A stretch of 64,000 nt of DNA from Pseudomonas sp. 14P_8.1_Bac3 (GCF_025466085.1 NZ_JANLOD010000018.1:1-64000); one strand, 5' to 3'; counted from the stretch's first letter, positions 51,200 through 60,805 are shown. Made by a program: numbers and translations. The notes: a model not told the origin generated them from the sequence alone.

Positions 51200-53320
51200 T
51201 TGCTCAAGTTCAAGACCGTGATGTTATTGGGGGCGTTGCTGTTTTCAGGCAACAACGTGCTGCAAGCCGCGACGCTGCCGGGTGTTCCCGCCGCAGCCGA
51301 GGACGCGGCAAAACCTGAGCCACTGGTCCAGGGCGGCCTGCTCGGGGCCATCAGCTCCAGCATCGACGACGTGCAGGACAAGCTCGACCTCAACGAAAAC
51401 CTGGTCGACGCCTGGCGCCTGCGGGCCGATCGGGCGGCGGATGAAGTCGACAAACTGGTGAATCAGCCGTCATCGCGATCACCCATGAGCGTGGTCGGCG
51501 ATTTTCTTTTGTTGTCCGGCGTCTGGCTCGGCGTGTTTGCCCTGCTGACGGTGCTTGGCGGATTACTCGCCAAACGGTTGAACCAGGGCCGCTGGCTGCG
51601 AACCCGGCAACGCAGCCAGGACCTGCTCAACTACATACTGCCCTACACGTTGCCGGCGCTGATTTGCCTGCCTCTGACGCTCTATGTCAGCCATTTCCTG
51701 CAGGCCTCGGTGGGCCGGGCGCTGGCGCTGTGTTTCGCCTACGCCACCAGCAGCGGCATTTTCTCCACCTCGATGCTTTTATGCGTGATCGTCATGTTCA
51801 ATACCGGCCATAAGCGTCGGGCGGTGCAGATCATCCGCAGTTATTGCCCGAAGCCGCTGTTCCTGATCGGTTTTCTCGCGGCGCTCAGCGATGCGCTGAC
51901 CAGCCCGCAGATCGCCCGACAACTGGGCGGCAACATCACCAGCAGCATCGCGGTGTTCACCGGGTTGTTCGCGTCGATCATCTTTGGCTTGCTGGTGATT
52001 CGCCTGCGGCGGCCGGTGGCGCACCTGATCCGCAACCGACCGCTGGCGCAACGCTTGAAGCAGCCTTCGCTGCAGGAATCGCTGCGGATCTTTTCCGGGC
52101 TGTGGTACTGGCCGATCCTGCTGATGGTGATGGTCTCGGCGATCAACCTGATCGGCGTCGGCGAGGACAATCAGAAGGCCCTGCGCTGCGCGTTGTTCAC
52201 CACCATTCTGCTGATTGCCACGGTGTTCCTCAGCACGATTTTCCAGCACCTGTTCAAGTCCCGCAAAGCCGAAGCGATCCAGCGCAGCAGCGCCTACAAG
52301 GAGCGTTTCCTCAGCTTGCTGCACGCGTTGCTGCGAATTGTCATGGCGGTGGCGTTCATTGAAATTCTTGGGCGGATCTGGGGCGTGTCGCTGTTCGAGT
52401 TCGCCGAGCGCAACTCGGTGGGCCGCGCGATCAGCGATTCGCTGAGCAGCATCGGCCTGATCTTCCTGGTGACGTGGCTGCTGTGGGTGGTGCTCGACAC
52501 GGCGATCCAGGAAGCGCTGAAACCACCGGTCAACAAACGCTCGGCGCGCCAGCCGAGTACCCGGGTCAAAACCATCCTGCCGCTGCTGCGCAACGCGATC
52601 AAAATCATCCTGGTGGTGATCTGCGCGATCACCACCATGGCCAACCTGGGGATCAACGTCGCACCGCTGCTGGCAGGTGCCGGGGTCGTCGGCCTGGCCA
52701 TCGGTTTCGGTTCGCAACAGCTGGTGCAGGACGTGATCACCGGTCTGTTCATCATCATCGAAGACACGCTGTCGATTGGCGACTGGGTGGTACTCGATTC
52801 CGGGCACGCCGGCACCGTCGAAGGCCTGACCATCCGCACCTTGCGCCTGCGTGACGGCAAGGGCTTCGTGCACTCGGTGCCGTTCGGCCAGATCAAGGCC
52901 GTCACCAACCAGTCACGGCAATTCGCCTATGCGTTTTTCTCGGTGCAGTTCACCTACGACACTGACGTCGACAAGGCGATCGAACTGATCCGCGAGGCGG
53001 GAGATTCGATCCGTGAGGACGCATTCCTCAAATACAACCTGCAAGGGCCGCTGGACGTGTTTGGCGTCGACAAAATGGACCTGAATGGCGTGGTGCTGAC
53101 GGCGCAGTTCCGCACGGTGTCGGGTGGGCAGTATGCGGTGAGCCGGGCGTTTAACCAGCGCTTGAAAAAGCTTGTGGATAACAGCCCGTGGGTGCATTTC
53201 GCGCAGACTTATCCACAGCAGGTGTTGATGCCGAAGCGGGAGGTGGGGGAAGTGCAGGATGAAGTTCCGGCACCTGAGAAGTCTCCGGTATTGCTTGCGG
53301 AGCAGCCTCGCACCCAGTGA
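51200..53320 (+). CDS. MscS-family mechanosensitive channel, YbiO-like
   Basis: This channel opens under membrane tension to release solutes after hypo-osmotic shock. I place the start at TTG 51200, after AAGGAG with 9-base spacing, because it yields a signal-peptide-like N-terminus (LKFKTVMLLGALLFSG...LQA); other starts in frame (for example TTG 51155) are possible. The 706-residue protein has a periplasmic N-terminal part, several membrane helices, the pore helix and beta-domain NIAPLLAGAG-like segment VAPLLAGAGVVGLAIGFGSQQLVQD, and a C-terminal vestibule. It resembles E. coli YbiO in size and pore sequence. Confidence 0.88.
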   Translation: MLKFKTVMLLGALLFSGNNVLQAATLPGVPAAAEDAAKPEPLVQGGLLGAISSSIDDVQDKLDLNENLVDAWRLRADRAADEVDKLVNQPSSRSPMSVVGDFLLLSGVWLGVFALLTVLGGLLAKRLNQGRWLRTRQRSQDLLNYILPYTLPALICLPLTLYVSHFLQASVGRALALCFAYATSSGIFSTSMLLCVIVMFNTGHKRRAVQIIRSYCPKPLFLIGFLAALSDALTSPQIARQLGGNITSSIAVFTGLFASIIFGLLVIRLRRPVAHLIRNRPLAQRLKQPSLQESLRIFSGLWYWPILLMVMVSAINLIGVGEDNQKALRCALFTTILLIATVFLSTIFQHLFKSRKAEAIQRSSAYKERFLSLLHALLRIVMAVAFIEILGRIWGVSLFEFAERNSVGRAISDSLSSIGLIFLVTWLLWVVLDTAIQEALKPPVNKRSARQPSTRVKTILPLLRNAIKIILVVICAITTMANLGINVAPLLAGAGVVGLAIGFGSQQLVQDVITGLFIIIEDTLSIGDWVVLDSGHAGTVEGLTIRTLRLRDGKGFVHSVPFGQIKAVTNQSRQFAYAFFSVQFTYDTDVDKAIELIREAGDSIREDAFLKYNLQGPLDVFGVDKMDLNGVVLTAQFRTVSGGQYAVSRAFNQRLKKLVDNSPWVHFAQTYPQQVLMPKREVGEVQDEVPAPEKSPVLLAEQPRTQ

Positions 53321-53333
53321 TGTGTATTGAGGC

Positions 53334-53445
53334 GACTGGCGCTTTCGCGGGCAAGCCCGCTCCCACAGGTTCTCGGGTGTGAACACGCGCTGCGCAACAC
53401 AGCTAAATCCCTGTGGGAGCGGGCTTGCCCGCGAAGAGGCCAGTC
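53334..53445. repeat. REPIN doublet 2
   Basis: TTCGCGGGCAAGCCCGCTCCCACAG (53344-53368) and CTGTGGGAGCGGGCTTGCCCGCGAA (53411-53435) are perfect inverted copies about 42 bases apart. The outer flanks GACTGGC/GCCAGTC also pair. It lies between the convergent channel and helicase genes and uses the GCGGGC variant. Confidence 0.9.
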
Positions 53446-53451
53446 CAGTCG

Positions 53452-56400
53452 CTATCGATGCCGGGTCAGCGTGCTCTTCACTTCAGCAGTTGCCTGCTGA
53501 TCCAGATCCACCCAAAACACCTGCTTGCCGGCAATCTCCGCGGCCACCGGCAAGCCATCCCGGTACACCAGCCGATTACTCGCCAGCGCCGGCACCTTCG
53601 CACCCGGCAGCAGAGTGCCGGCCAGGTTCAGCGGATCCACCCCGCACACTGCAATCAAACTCCCGTCGTGCGCCCGTCGCCGCACCTCCCGCAGCAGCGG
53701 GATCGCCTCGGGCAACGCAAACTGCTCACCGGCCAAACCACTGACAAACCGCCCGCCGCGAATCTCGCCCCGCGCCTCCAGCCGATGGAACGTGCGCAGC
53801 AATTCGCGCCAGCTCGGCAACCAGTCCGCCTCACGCTCCAGCAGGCGCCAGAACACCACGCCGTAACGCCTCAGCAAGGTCATGGCGATGTGTTCCAGGG
53901 TGTCGCTCGGGGTTGGCTGTTTCTTATCCAGCACCGGCGCCGGCGGCCCGCGACGGAGCAAGGCCCAGCGCCCGGCATCGTCCATGCCGCCGACATACGC
54001 GCCGCGTCCGCGTCGGCTGCTACGGGCCTGGCGTTTGCTCGCGGGGGTGATCAGCGCGCGCAAGCCGGCAAAACTGTCGGCATTCACCAGCCCGGCACCG
54101 ACCAGTTCCTGCAAGGCGATTTCCAGTTCCGTGCGCAGCAGATGGGCTTCGTGAATCAGCTCATCGAAAAACAGCGCACCGTGTTGGCTCAGGGCTTCGT
54201 AGACTTTTTGCGTTTTCGGAGAGAGTTCGCTGACCGGCGTTTGCTCGGTCAAACCACTCCACAAGCCGACCTGACCGCGCGGCAGCAACACGATCGGCGT
54301 GCTGCGCAGGGCCGTGCTGGCGCTGTGTGCGGTCAGGCGCGTCCAGACCAGTTTGCCGCTGCGGCACAGGTCGTCCAGCCAGCTCGCCGAATAGCCTTTG
54401 ATGCGCGCCGGCAGCAGGTCGCTGTCCCAGGCTGACGCGGCGGCGGGGTAACCTTCGAATTGACCGACCATGGCTGGCAACACCGCGCTGCCCTGACCTT
54501 GGGTCGAGGCCGACAAATGCTGCCAGTCGAACAGGAACCGCATGAAATCCTGCAGCGCCACCGGCTCGATTTCCCGGCGCAGACGCTTGACCGTATAGCG
54601 ATGAATCCGCGCCAGCAGATGCCGTTCGCACCATTCCTCCTGATCGGTGCCGGGGGTGAATTGCCCGCGCAACACATAACCTTCGCGTTCCAGTTGCGCC
54701 AGCACTTGGGCAACTTGCGTCGACGACAAGCCCAAGGGCTCGGCAATCGCCTTCAGTGGCAATGGGCCAAAAGCGCCAAGGCGTGCGCGGATGACTTCCA
54801 GAATCGCCTCGTCCGTTTCCCACGCCTCATCGAACCCAGGCAACGGCTCCAACGGCGGCAGCAGATTCGCCTGTGGATAAATCGCCCGCAGGCACGTCAG
54901 TCGCTCCAGTGGCAGCCACAGTGGTTGTGCGGATTGCAGACGGCTGGCGCGGCCACTTTCGGCCAGTGCGGTCAGCCACTCCAGCCACTGCGGGTTGGCC
55001 TGCGCTTCGGCTTCAGTGATGCAGGCCAGGCTCATCAACGCTTCATGCATTTCATCGACGCCGGTGGGCGCGGGCCAGGCTTCCTCGCGCACGGCTTGAA
55101 TCGCTTCGGCGTCCAGCGCACCAAGATCGTCGGTGGATTGCGGATCGGTCCAGCGCCGGTTGAGCACGGCTTGGGTGCGGCGTTCTTCCAGCGGCGCGTC
55201 GTCGAGGAAGGTGTAAGGCCTGGCGCTGAGGATTTCCGCAGCCAGCGGCGAAGGCGCCGGCAGGTCACGGCTGATCAAGCGAACGTCGCCGCGCTCCATA
55301 CGCCGCAACAAGGTGAGCCAGCCCTCGCAGTCCATGGCTTCGTGAAGGCAATCGTCGAGGGTCTGTTCCACCAGCGGATGCGCGGGAACCTCGCGCTCGC
55401 CGGCGAGATTTTCCACGCAGGCGATCTGGTCGGGAAACACGCTGGCGATCAGGTCCTCGCTTTTCATGCGCTGGATCTGCGGCGCCACTTTGCGCCCGCC
55501 GGTGTACCGCGGCAACGCCAGCGCGACCCCGGCGTTCCAGCGCCAGCGCACGCCGAACAGCGGCGCATCGAGTACCGCCTGAATCAGCACGTGCTCGGCG
55601 CTGCTGCTGTGCAGGTAACGCCAGACTTCATCGAGGTCGAAGCTGTGGCTGGTGGACAGCGACAGGACAATCGCGTCTTCGCTGGCGGCGGCCTGCAATT
55701 CGAAGTTGAAGGTGCGGCAGAAACGCTTGCGCAGGGCCAGGCCCCAGGCGCGGTTGATACGGCTGCCGAACGGCGTGTGGATGATCAGTTGCGTGCCGCC
55801 GGATTCGTCGAAAAAACGCTCCATCAGCAGTGTGTCCTGGGACGGCAGGGCGCCCAGGGTCAGGCGCGCGCGGGCCAGATAATCCACCAGTTGTTGAGCG
55901 CTGGCGAGGTTCAGGCCGAGGGTGTCGGTCAGCCAGTCGAGGGCCGGTTGCAGGTTGCCGGGGTGAGCGGCGAGCAGGTCGTCGAGCTGCGCCTGCAGGC
56001 GTGCCACGGCGAACGACAGTTCCGCACTGCGCCCCGGCGCTTCACCGAGCCAGAACGGAATGGTCGGCGGCTGGCCCTGCGCGTCCTCGACCCGGACCTT
56101 GCCGGTGTCGACCCGCAGGATGCGGTACGAGGTATTGCCCAACTGGAAGATATCGCCGGCGATGCTTTCCACCGCGAAGTCTTCGTTGACGCTGCCGATG
56201 TTCAGCCCCTGCGGCTCCAGCACCACGCTGTAGTCGGCGTTGTCCGGGATGGTGCCGCCGCTGGTCACGGCGGTCAGTTTGCTGCCGCGGCGCCCACGCA
56301 GCGTGCGGGTCACGGCGTCGCGGTGGAGGAACGCGCTGCGAATGCCCTGACGACCGTTGTAGCCCTCGGCAAGCATCTGCAGCAGCGCTTGATAATGTTT

Positions 56401-57753
56401 TTCGTCGAGGTCGGCGTAGGGCGACGCTTTGCGGAACATCTCCAGCAACGCCTGCTCTTGCCATTCCTGGCAACTGACCTCGGCGATGATCTGCTGGGCC
56501 AGCACGTCCAGCGGCGCTACGGGGATGTGCAGGGTGTCGAGTTCGCCGCGCCGCACGCAGTCGAGCAGGGCGGTGCATTCGATCAGGTCGTCGCGGGTGG
56601 TAGCGAACAACCGGCCCTTGGGCGTGCCACCGACCTGGTGGCCGGAGCGGCCGACCCGTTGCAGAAAACCGGCGATCGAGCGCGGCGAGGAAATCTGGCA
56701 GACCAGGTCGACGTCACCGATGTCGATCCCCAGTTCCAGCGACGCCGTGGCGATCAGCACTTGCAGCTCGCCACGCTTGAGCCGCTGCTCGGCGTCCAGG
56801 CGAAACTCCTTGGCCAGGCTGCCGTGGTGGGCGGCGACCGCTTCTTTGCCGAGTCGCTCGCTCAGGTGCCGGCTCAGGCGTTCGGCCAAGCGTCGGGTGT
56901 TGACGAAAATCAGTGTGGTGCGGTGTTCGCGGGCGAGGGCGGCGAGGCGGTCATAGACCAGTTCCCAGACGTCATTGGCCATGACGGCCGACAGCGGCAC
57001 CGGCGGCACCTCGATGCCCAGGTCCCGGGGGCGGGCGTGGCCGATGTCGATGATGTCGCAGGGACGGTCGCGGCCGACGAGGAAGCGGGACACCGCTTCG
57101 ATGGGCTTTTGCGTGGCGGACAGGCCGATGCGCATCAACGGTTCGGCGCACAACGCCTGCAAGCGCTCCAGACTCAAGGCCAGGTGGCTGCCGCGTTTGC
57201 CGGCAGCGATCGCATGGATTTCGTCGACGATCACCGTGCGCGTGGAGGTGAGCATCTGCCGGCCGGAATCGGAGCCGAGCAGCACGTACAGGGATTCCGG
57301 GGTGGTCACCAGAATGTGCGGCGCGGTCTTGCGCATCGCCGAACGTTCTTTTTGCGGCGTGTCACCGGTGCGCACGGCGGTGTTGATCCGCAGGCCGGGC
57401 AGGCCCATCGCGCATAGCTGCTCGGTGATGCCGGCCAACGGATTTTGCAGGTTGATCTGGATGTCGTTGGACAAGGCCTTCAGTGGCGAGACGTAGACCA
57501 CCAGCGTTTCGTCAGGTAATCCGCCCGGGGTTTCCAGCCCACGGTGAACCAGGTCGTCGATGACGGCGAGAAACGCGGTGAGGGTTTTGCCGGAACCGGT
57601 GGGCGCGGCGATCAGCGTCGAGCGGTGCTGACGGATCAGCGGCCACGCCTGGGCCTGGGCAGCGGTGACCGCCGGGAAGGTGCTGTTGAACCAGGCGCTG
57701 ACGGCGGGGTGGAAGCCGTTCAGCGCACTGTCTGCGGGGATGGGCAGGTTCAT
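53452..57753 (-). CDS. lhr: Lhr-type large ATP-dependent helicase
   Basis: Lhr is a superfamily 2 helicase that unwinds DNA or RNA:DNA in repair. The start at 57753 (MNLPIPADSALNGFHP) gives 1433 residues; the longer frame runs through a REP element. Walker A APTGSGKT is at 50-57, the DEIH box is in VIVDEIHAIAAGKRG, TTPESLYVLL and the helicase C motif (QRVGRSGHQVGG) follow, then the winged-helix and beta-barrel Lhr core and a large C-terminal domain. This is the full-length proteobacterial Lhr (E. coli about 1538 residues). No good Shine-Dalgarno is visible. Confidence 0.93.
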   Translation of the reverse strand: MNLPIPADSALNGFHPAVSAWFNSTFPAVTAAQAQAWPLIRQHRSTLIAAPTGSGKTLTAFLAVIDDLVHRGLETPGGLPDETLVVYVSPLKALSNDIQINLQNPLAGITEQLCAMGLPGLRINTAVRTGDTPQKERSAMRKTAPHILVTTPESLYVLLGSDSGRQMLTSTRTVIVDEIHAIAAGKRGSHLALSLERLQALCAEPLMRIGLSATQKPIEAVSRFLVGRDRPCDIIDIGHARPRDLGIEVPPVPLSAVMANDVWELVYDRLAALAREHRTTLIFVNTRRLAERLSRHLSERLGKEAVAAHHGSLAKEFRLDAEQRLKRGELQVLIATASLELGIDIGDVDLVCQISSPRSIAGFLQRVGRSGHQVGGTPKGRLFATTRDDLIECTALLDCVRRGELDTLHIPVAPLDVLAQQIIAEVSCQEWQEQALLEMFRKASPYADLDEKHYQALLQMLAEGYNGRQGIRSAFLHRDAVTRTLRGRRGSKLTAVTSGGTIPDNADYSVVLEPQGLNIGSVNEDFAVESIAGDIFQLGNTSYRILRVDTGKVRVEDAQGQPPTIPFWLGEAPGRSAELSFAVARLQAQLDDLLAAHPGNLQPALDWLTDTLGLNLASAQQLVDYLARARLTLGALPSQDTLLMERFFDESGGTQLIIHTPFGSRINRAWGLALRKRFCRTFNFELQAAASEDAIVLSLSTSHSFDLDEVWRYLHSSSAEHVLIQAVLDAPLFGVRWRWNAGVALALPRYTGGRKVAPQIQRMKSEDLIASVFPDQIACVENLAGEREVPAHPLVEQTLDDCLHEAMDCEGWLTLLRRMERGDVRLISRDLPAPSPLAAEILSARPYTFLDDAPLEERRTQAVLNRRWTDPQSTDDLGALDAEAIQAVREEAWPAPTGVDEMHEALMSLACITEAEAQANPQWLEWLTALAESGRASRLQSAQPLWLPLERLTCLRAIYPQANLLPPLEPLPGFDEAWETDEAILEVIRARLGAFGPLPLKAIAEPLGLSSTQVAQVLAQLEREGYVLRGQFTPGTDQEEWCERHLLARIHRYTVKRLRREIEPVALQDFMRFLFDWQHLSASTQGQGSAVLPAMVGQFEGYPAAASAWDSDLLPARIKGYSASWLDDLCRSGKLVWTRLTAHSASTALRSTPIVLLPRGQVGLWSGLTEQTPVSELSPKTQKVYEALSQHGALFFDELIHEAHLLRTELEIALQELVGAGLVNADSFAGLRALITPASKRQARSSRRGRGAYVGGMDDAGRWALLRRGPPAPVLDKKQPTPSDTLEHIAMTLLRRYGVVFWRLLEREADWLPSWRELLRTFHRLEARGEIRGGRFVSGLAGEQFALPEAIPLLREVRRRAHDGSLIAVCGVDPLNLAGTLLPGAKVPALASNRLVYRDGLPVAAEIAGKQVFWVDLDQQATAEVKSTLTRHR

Positions 57754-57824
57754 GGCTAAAGTTATGCGGGCGGGGACGGGAAGATGCAAGTACCGCGTGA
57801 GATCTTCGCCAGGTTCGAGGGCCC

Positions 57825-57890
57825 TATCGCGAGCAGGCTCGCTCCCACATTTGAAACGCATTCCCCTTTGGGAGCGAGCCTGCTCGCGAT
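57825..57890. repeat. REPIN doublet 3
   Basis: ATCGCGAGCAGGCTCGCTCCCA (57825-57846) and TGGGAGCGAGCCTGCTCGCGAT (57869-57890) are a perfect inverted pair about 22 bases apart. It lies in the 296-base gap between the divergent lhr and RmlD-like genes. Apart from the REPIN no motif stands out in that gap. Confidence 0.9.
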
Positions 57891-58049
57891 GAGGTCTTTG
57901 GCCACACCGCACAAGCCCTTTCTGCATTTGGGGATGACGGTTGCGCACTAAACCCGCAAAATGCAACGATTCCGGCATCTATCGACGGCATCGCCTGCGA
58001 GCGGCGCCGATTAAGCCATTGATCCAATCAGACTGGGCCTGCTGACTCT

Positions 58050-58934
58050 ATGCGAATGCGCCTTATGTTACTGGGCGGCGGAAATGCCCTTGGGCAGGCG
58101 CTGATTCGCCTCGGTGCGGAGGAAGACATCGGCTTCCTCGCCCCCCGCCCACCGCAAGACGGCTGGGACGCCGCGAGCCTGACGCAACTGCTCGACGACA
58201 CCCGCCCGGACGCGCTGATCAACCTCGCCTACTACTTCGACTGGTTCCAGGCGGAGACGGTCAGCGAGTCGCGTCTGGCCGGGCAGGAACGGGCGGTCGA
58301 GCGTCTGGCCGAATTGTGCCAGCACCACAACATCGTGCTGCTGCAACCGTCGAGCTATCGCGTGTTCGATGGCTCCCGTGCCACCGCCTACAGCGAAAAA
58401 GACGAACCGGTGCCGTTGGGCCTGCGGGGTCAAGCCTTGTGGCGGATCGAGCAAAGCGTCCGCGCGACCTGCCCGCAGCATGTGTTGCTGCGTTTCGGAT
58501 GGCTGCTCGATGACAGCCCCGACGGCGCGCTCGGACGCTTCCTGTCCCGTGCCGAACAGCCTGACGAACTGTTGATGGCCGACGATCGCCGGGGCAATCC
58601 GACCCCGGTGGACGACGCGGCCCGGGTAATCATTTCGGTGCTCAAGCAACTCGATTGCGCGGCGCCGCTGTGGGGCACGTACCACTACGCCGGGCACGAG
58701 GCGACCACCCCGCTGGCGCTGGGCCAGGCCATTCTCACCGAAGCCCGCGCGCTGCATCCGCTGGCCATCGAGGCACCGACCGCCCAGGCTCACGCTGCGC
58801 GTCCGGACGCCGCGGAAGAGCCGCAACACGCGGTACTGGCCTGCAAGAAAATCCTTCACACTTTCGGCATCAAGCCCCGCGCTTGGCGTGCGGCGCTCCC
58901 GGGCTTACTTGACAGGTTCTATCGCCATGGCTGA
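58050..58934 (+). CDS. RmlD-like NAD(P)-binding protein
   Basis: This 294-residue protein has a Rossmann fold (LMLLGGGNALGQALIRLG at the start) like dTDP-4-dehydrorhamnose reductases. The typical YxxxK pair is not evident: the segment that normally holds it reads QPSSYRVFDGSRATAYSEKDEP. Its function is unknown and it may lack catalysis. The ATG at 58050 is used; a second Met two codons later is equally likely. The 3' end overlaps the epimerase by 8 bases. PAO1 has the same pair (PA4069-PA4068, from memory) beside oprG. Confidence 0.8.
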   Translation: MRMRLMLLGGGNALGQALIRLGAEEDIGFLAPRPPQDGWDAASLTQLLDDTRPDALINLAYYFDWFQAETVSESRLAGQERAVERLAELCQHHNIVLLQPSSYRVFDGSRATAYSEKDEPVPLGLRGQALWRIEQSVRATCPQHVLLRFGWLLDDSPDGALGRFLSRAEQPDELLMADDRRGNPTPVDDAARVIISVLKQLDCAAPLWGTYHYAGHEATTPLALGQAILTEARALHPLAIEAPTAQAHAARPDAAEEPQHAVLACKKILHTFGIKPRAWRAALPGLLDRFYRHG

Positions 58935-59856
58935 CGGCCCGATTTTAATCACTGGCGGCGCCGGCTTCATCGGCTCGCACCTGACCGACGCCTTGCTCGC
59001 CAAGGGGCACACGGTGCGGATTCTCGACGACCTGTCCACCGGCAAGCGCAGCAACCTGCCGCTGGACAATCCTGGCGTCGAGTTGATCGTCGGTGACGTC
59101 GCCGATGCGACCCTGGTTGCCCGGGCGATGGCCGGTTGCAGTGCGGTGGCGCACCTGGCGGCGGTGGCGTCGGTGCAGGCTTCGGTGGACGATCCGGTGA
59201 AAACCCACCAGAGCAATTTCATCGGCTCGCTGAATGTCTGCGAAGCCATGCGTCAGGCCGGGGTCAAACGCGTGGTGTTTGCCTCCAGCGCGGCGGTCTA
59301 TGGCAACAACGGCGAAGGCCAGTCGATCGACGAAGAAACCCCCAAGGCACCGTTGACGCCGTACGCGTCGGACAAGTTGGCCAGCGAACATTACTTCGAT
59401 TTCTACCGTCGCGAGCACGCGCTGGAACCGGTGATCTTCCGCTTCTTCAACATCTTTGGCCCGCGTCAGGATCCGTCCTCACCGTACTCCGGCGTGATCA
59501 GCATTTTCAGTGAGCGCGCGCAGAAGGGCTTGCCGATTACCGTGTTCGGTGACGGCGAGCAGACCCGGGACTTTTTGTACGTGGCGGATCTGGTCGACGT
59601 GCTGGTGCAGGCGATCGAGAAGCCGCAGGTTGAAGTCGGTGCAGTGAATGTCGGCTGGAACCAGGCGACCAGTCTCAAGCAAATGCTCGAAGCGTTGAAA
59701 GTCGTGGTAGGGGATCTGCCACCCGTGAGCTACGGCCCGGCGCGCTCCGGTGATATCCGCCATTCACGGGCGAATAATCAGCGCTTGCGCGAGCGTTTCA
59801 CCTTACCGGCGCAGACCCCCATGAATGTCGGCCTGGCGCAGTTACTGGGACGATAA
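58927..59856 (+). CDS. NAD-dependent sugar-nucleotide epimerase/dehydratase
   Basis: This is a 309-residue extended SDR enzyme starting at the ATG at 58927 (MADGPILITGGAGFIG). The NAD motif GGAGFIGSHL, the catalytic Ser-Ser-Ala region (VFASSAAVYG), the YASDK active site and the GEQTRDFLYVADL substrate segment are all present, as in UDP-glucose 4-epimerase-like proteins. No other sugar or polysaccharide genes lie nearby, so its substrate is open. It overlaps the RmlD-like gene by 8 bases and ends at REPIN 4. Confidence 0.88.
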   Translation: MADGPILITGGAGFIGSHLTDALLAKGHTVRILDDLSTGKRSNLPLDNPGVELIVGDVADATLVARAMAGCSAVAHLAAVASVQASVDDPVKTHQSNFIGSLNVCEAMRQAGVKRVVFASSAAVYGNNGEGQSIDEETPKAPLTPYASDKLASEHYFDFYRREHALEPVIFRFFNIFGPRQDPSSPYSGVISIFSERAQKGLPITVFGDGEQTRDFLYVADLVDVLVQAIEKPQVEVGAVNVGWNQATSLKQMLEALKVVVGDLPPVSYGPARSGDIRHSRANNQRLRERFTLPAQTPMNVGLAQLLGR

Positions 59857-59861
59857 AAACT

Positions 59862-59963
59862 GTAGGAGCGAGCTTGCTCGCGATGGACGTTAACGAAAGC
59901 GCGTGTTCTCTGCATGAACGCGTTGCCCTCAAGTACATCGCGAGCAAGCTCGCTCCTACATAC
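59862..59963. repeat. REPIN doublet 4
   Basis: TGTAGGAGCGAGCTTGCTCGCGATG (59862-59886) and CATCGCGAGCAAGCTCGCTCCTACA (59937-59961) are a perfect inverted pair about 50 bases apart. It matches the GTAGGAGCGAGC variant of doublet 1 and separates the convergent epimerase and oprG genes. Confidence 0.9.
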
Positions 59964-59984
59964 AGGTGTTGTGGCCGCTCGGGT

Positions 59985-60683
59985 TTAGAACTTGTAACCC
60001 AGGCCCACCATGTAGATGAACGGGTCAACAGCCACATTGACCTTGGCCCGGGTGCCCGGTGCCACGGCGTTGTTTTCCACGGTCGCCTGGGTATCGATGT
60101 CGATGTAGCGCACCTGGGCGTTGAGCATGATGTTGTCGGTGAGCATGTAGTCGGCGCCGACCTGGAACGCCATGCCCCAGGAGTTTTTCGCCTTGAAGTT
60201 GCTGAAGCCGTTGGCCTTGGCGTCGCTGCTGAGCTCTTCGTCGAAGATCCAGGTGTAGTTGATGCCGGCACCCACGTACGGTTGGAACGCGGACTTCGCA
60301 TCCAGTGGGTAATAGACGAGGCTCAAGGTCGGCGGCAGGTGTTTGAGCGAGCCGAGTTTGCCGTTGGCCGCGCCCAGGGCGGTGCCTTTGAGCTTCACGT
60401 CATGCTCGAACGGCGAGGCCGCAAGCAGTTCAATTCCCCAGTGGCTGTCGAGCATGTAAGCGAAGTTCAGACCCAATTGCGTGTCGCTGCTCATCGTGGC
60501 CTTGCCACCCAGGTCGGCGCCCTTCAGCGGGCCCTGGTCGACCTTGACGCTGGAACTGTCGGCTTTCGGGTTGACGGTGATCGCACCGGCACGAACGATG
60601 ATGTCGCCGGCCTCATGGGCGTAGGCAAGCGGGGCTGCGAGCGCGAGGGCAAACAGCGAAGCGCTGAGCAAGGACTTGTGCAT
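59985..60683 (-). CDS. oprG: OprG/OmpW-family outer membrane protein
   Basis: OprG forms an 8-strand outer-membrane barrel that lets small hydrophobic molecules pass; in P. aeruginosa it is induced without oxygen under Anr control. The 232-residue protein has a signal peptide (MHKSLLSASLFALALAAPLAYA, cut before HEAGD) and the OmpW family strands: GIELLAASPFEHDVKL, VYYPLDAKSAFQPYVGAGINYTW and the C-terminal Phe in VGLGYKF. GGAG lies 5 bases upstream of the start. A candidate Anr box is at 60749-60762. Its PAO1 neighbours PA4066 and PA4068 are the same. Confidence 0.93.
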   Translation of the reverse strand: MHKSLLSASLFALALAAPLAYAHEAGDIIVRAGAITVNPKADSSSVKVDQGPLKGADLGGKATMSSDTQLGLNFAYMLDSHWGIELLAASPFEHDVKLKGTALGAANGKLGSLKHLPPTLSLVYYPLDAKSAFQPYVGAGINYTWIFDEELSSDAKANGFSNFKAKNSWGMAFQVGADYMLTDNIMLNAQVRYIDIDTQATVENNAVAPGTRAKVNVAVDPFIYMVGLGYKF

Positions 60684-60748
60684 GGGGGCTCCAAAGGACG
60701 TTGAAAATGTTCGATGTCCAATGGTACGGAGCGGTGTGATCCGGTCTT

Positions 60749-60762
60749 TTGACTCAGCTCAA
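60749..60762 (-). promoter_or_regulatory. Candidate Anr/FNR box of oprG
   Basis: On the - strand the sequence is TTGAG-CTGA-GTCAA, 8 of 10 defined bases of TTGAT-N4-ATCAA. A -10 hexamer TACCAT (60726-60721) predicts a transcription start near 60714. The box centre is then at about -41.5, the class II position for FNR-type activators. Confidence 0.6.
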
Positions 60763-60805
60763 TGAAACCGTGATGGGGTGGTTTTTAGTGCGACTTGAAA
60801 GCCTT

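Noticed and set aside
54460..57417. A 985-codon + strand open frame opposite lhr
   Set aside because: It lies within the helicase gene on the other strand, and its translation is rich in Arg, Gln and Gly without any domain.
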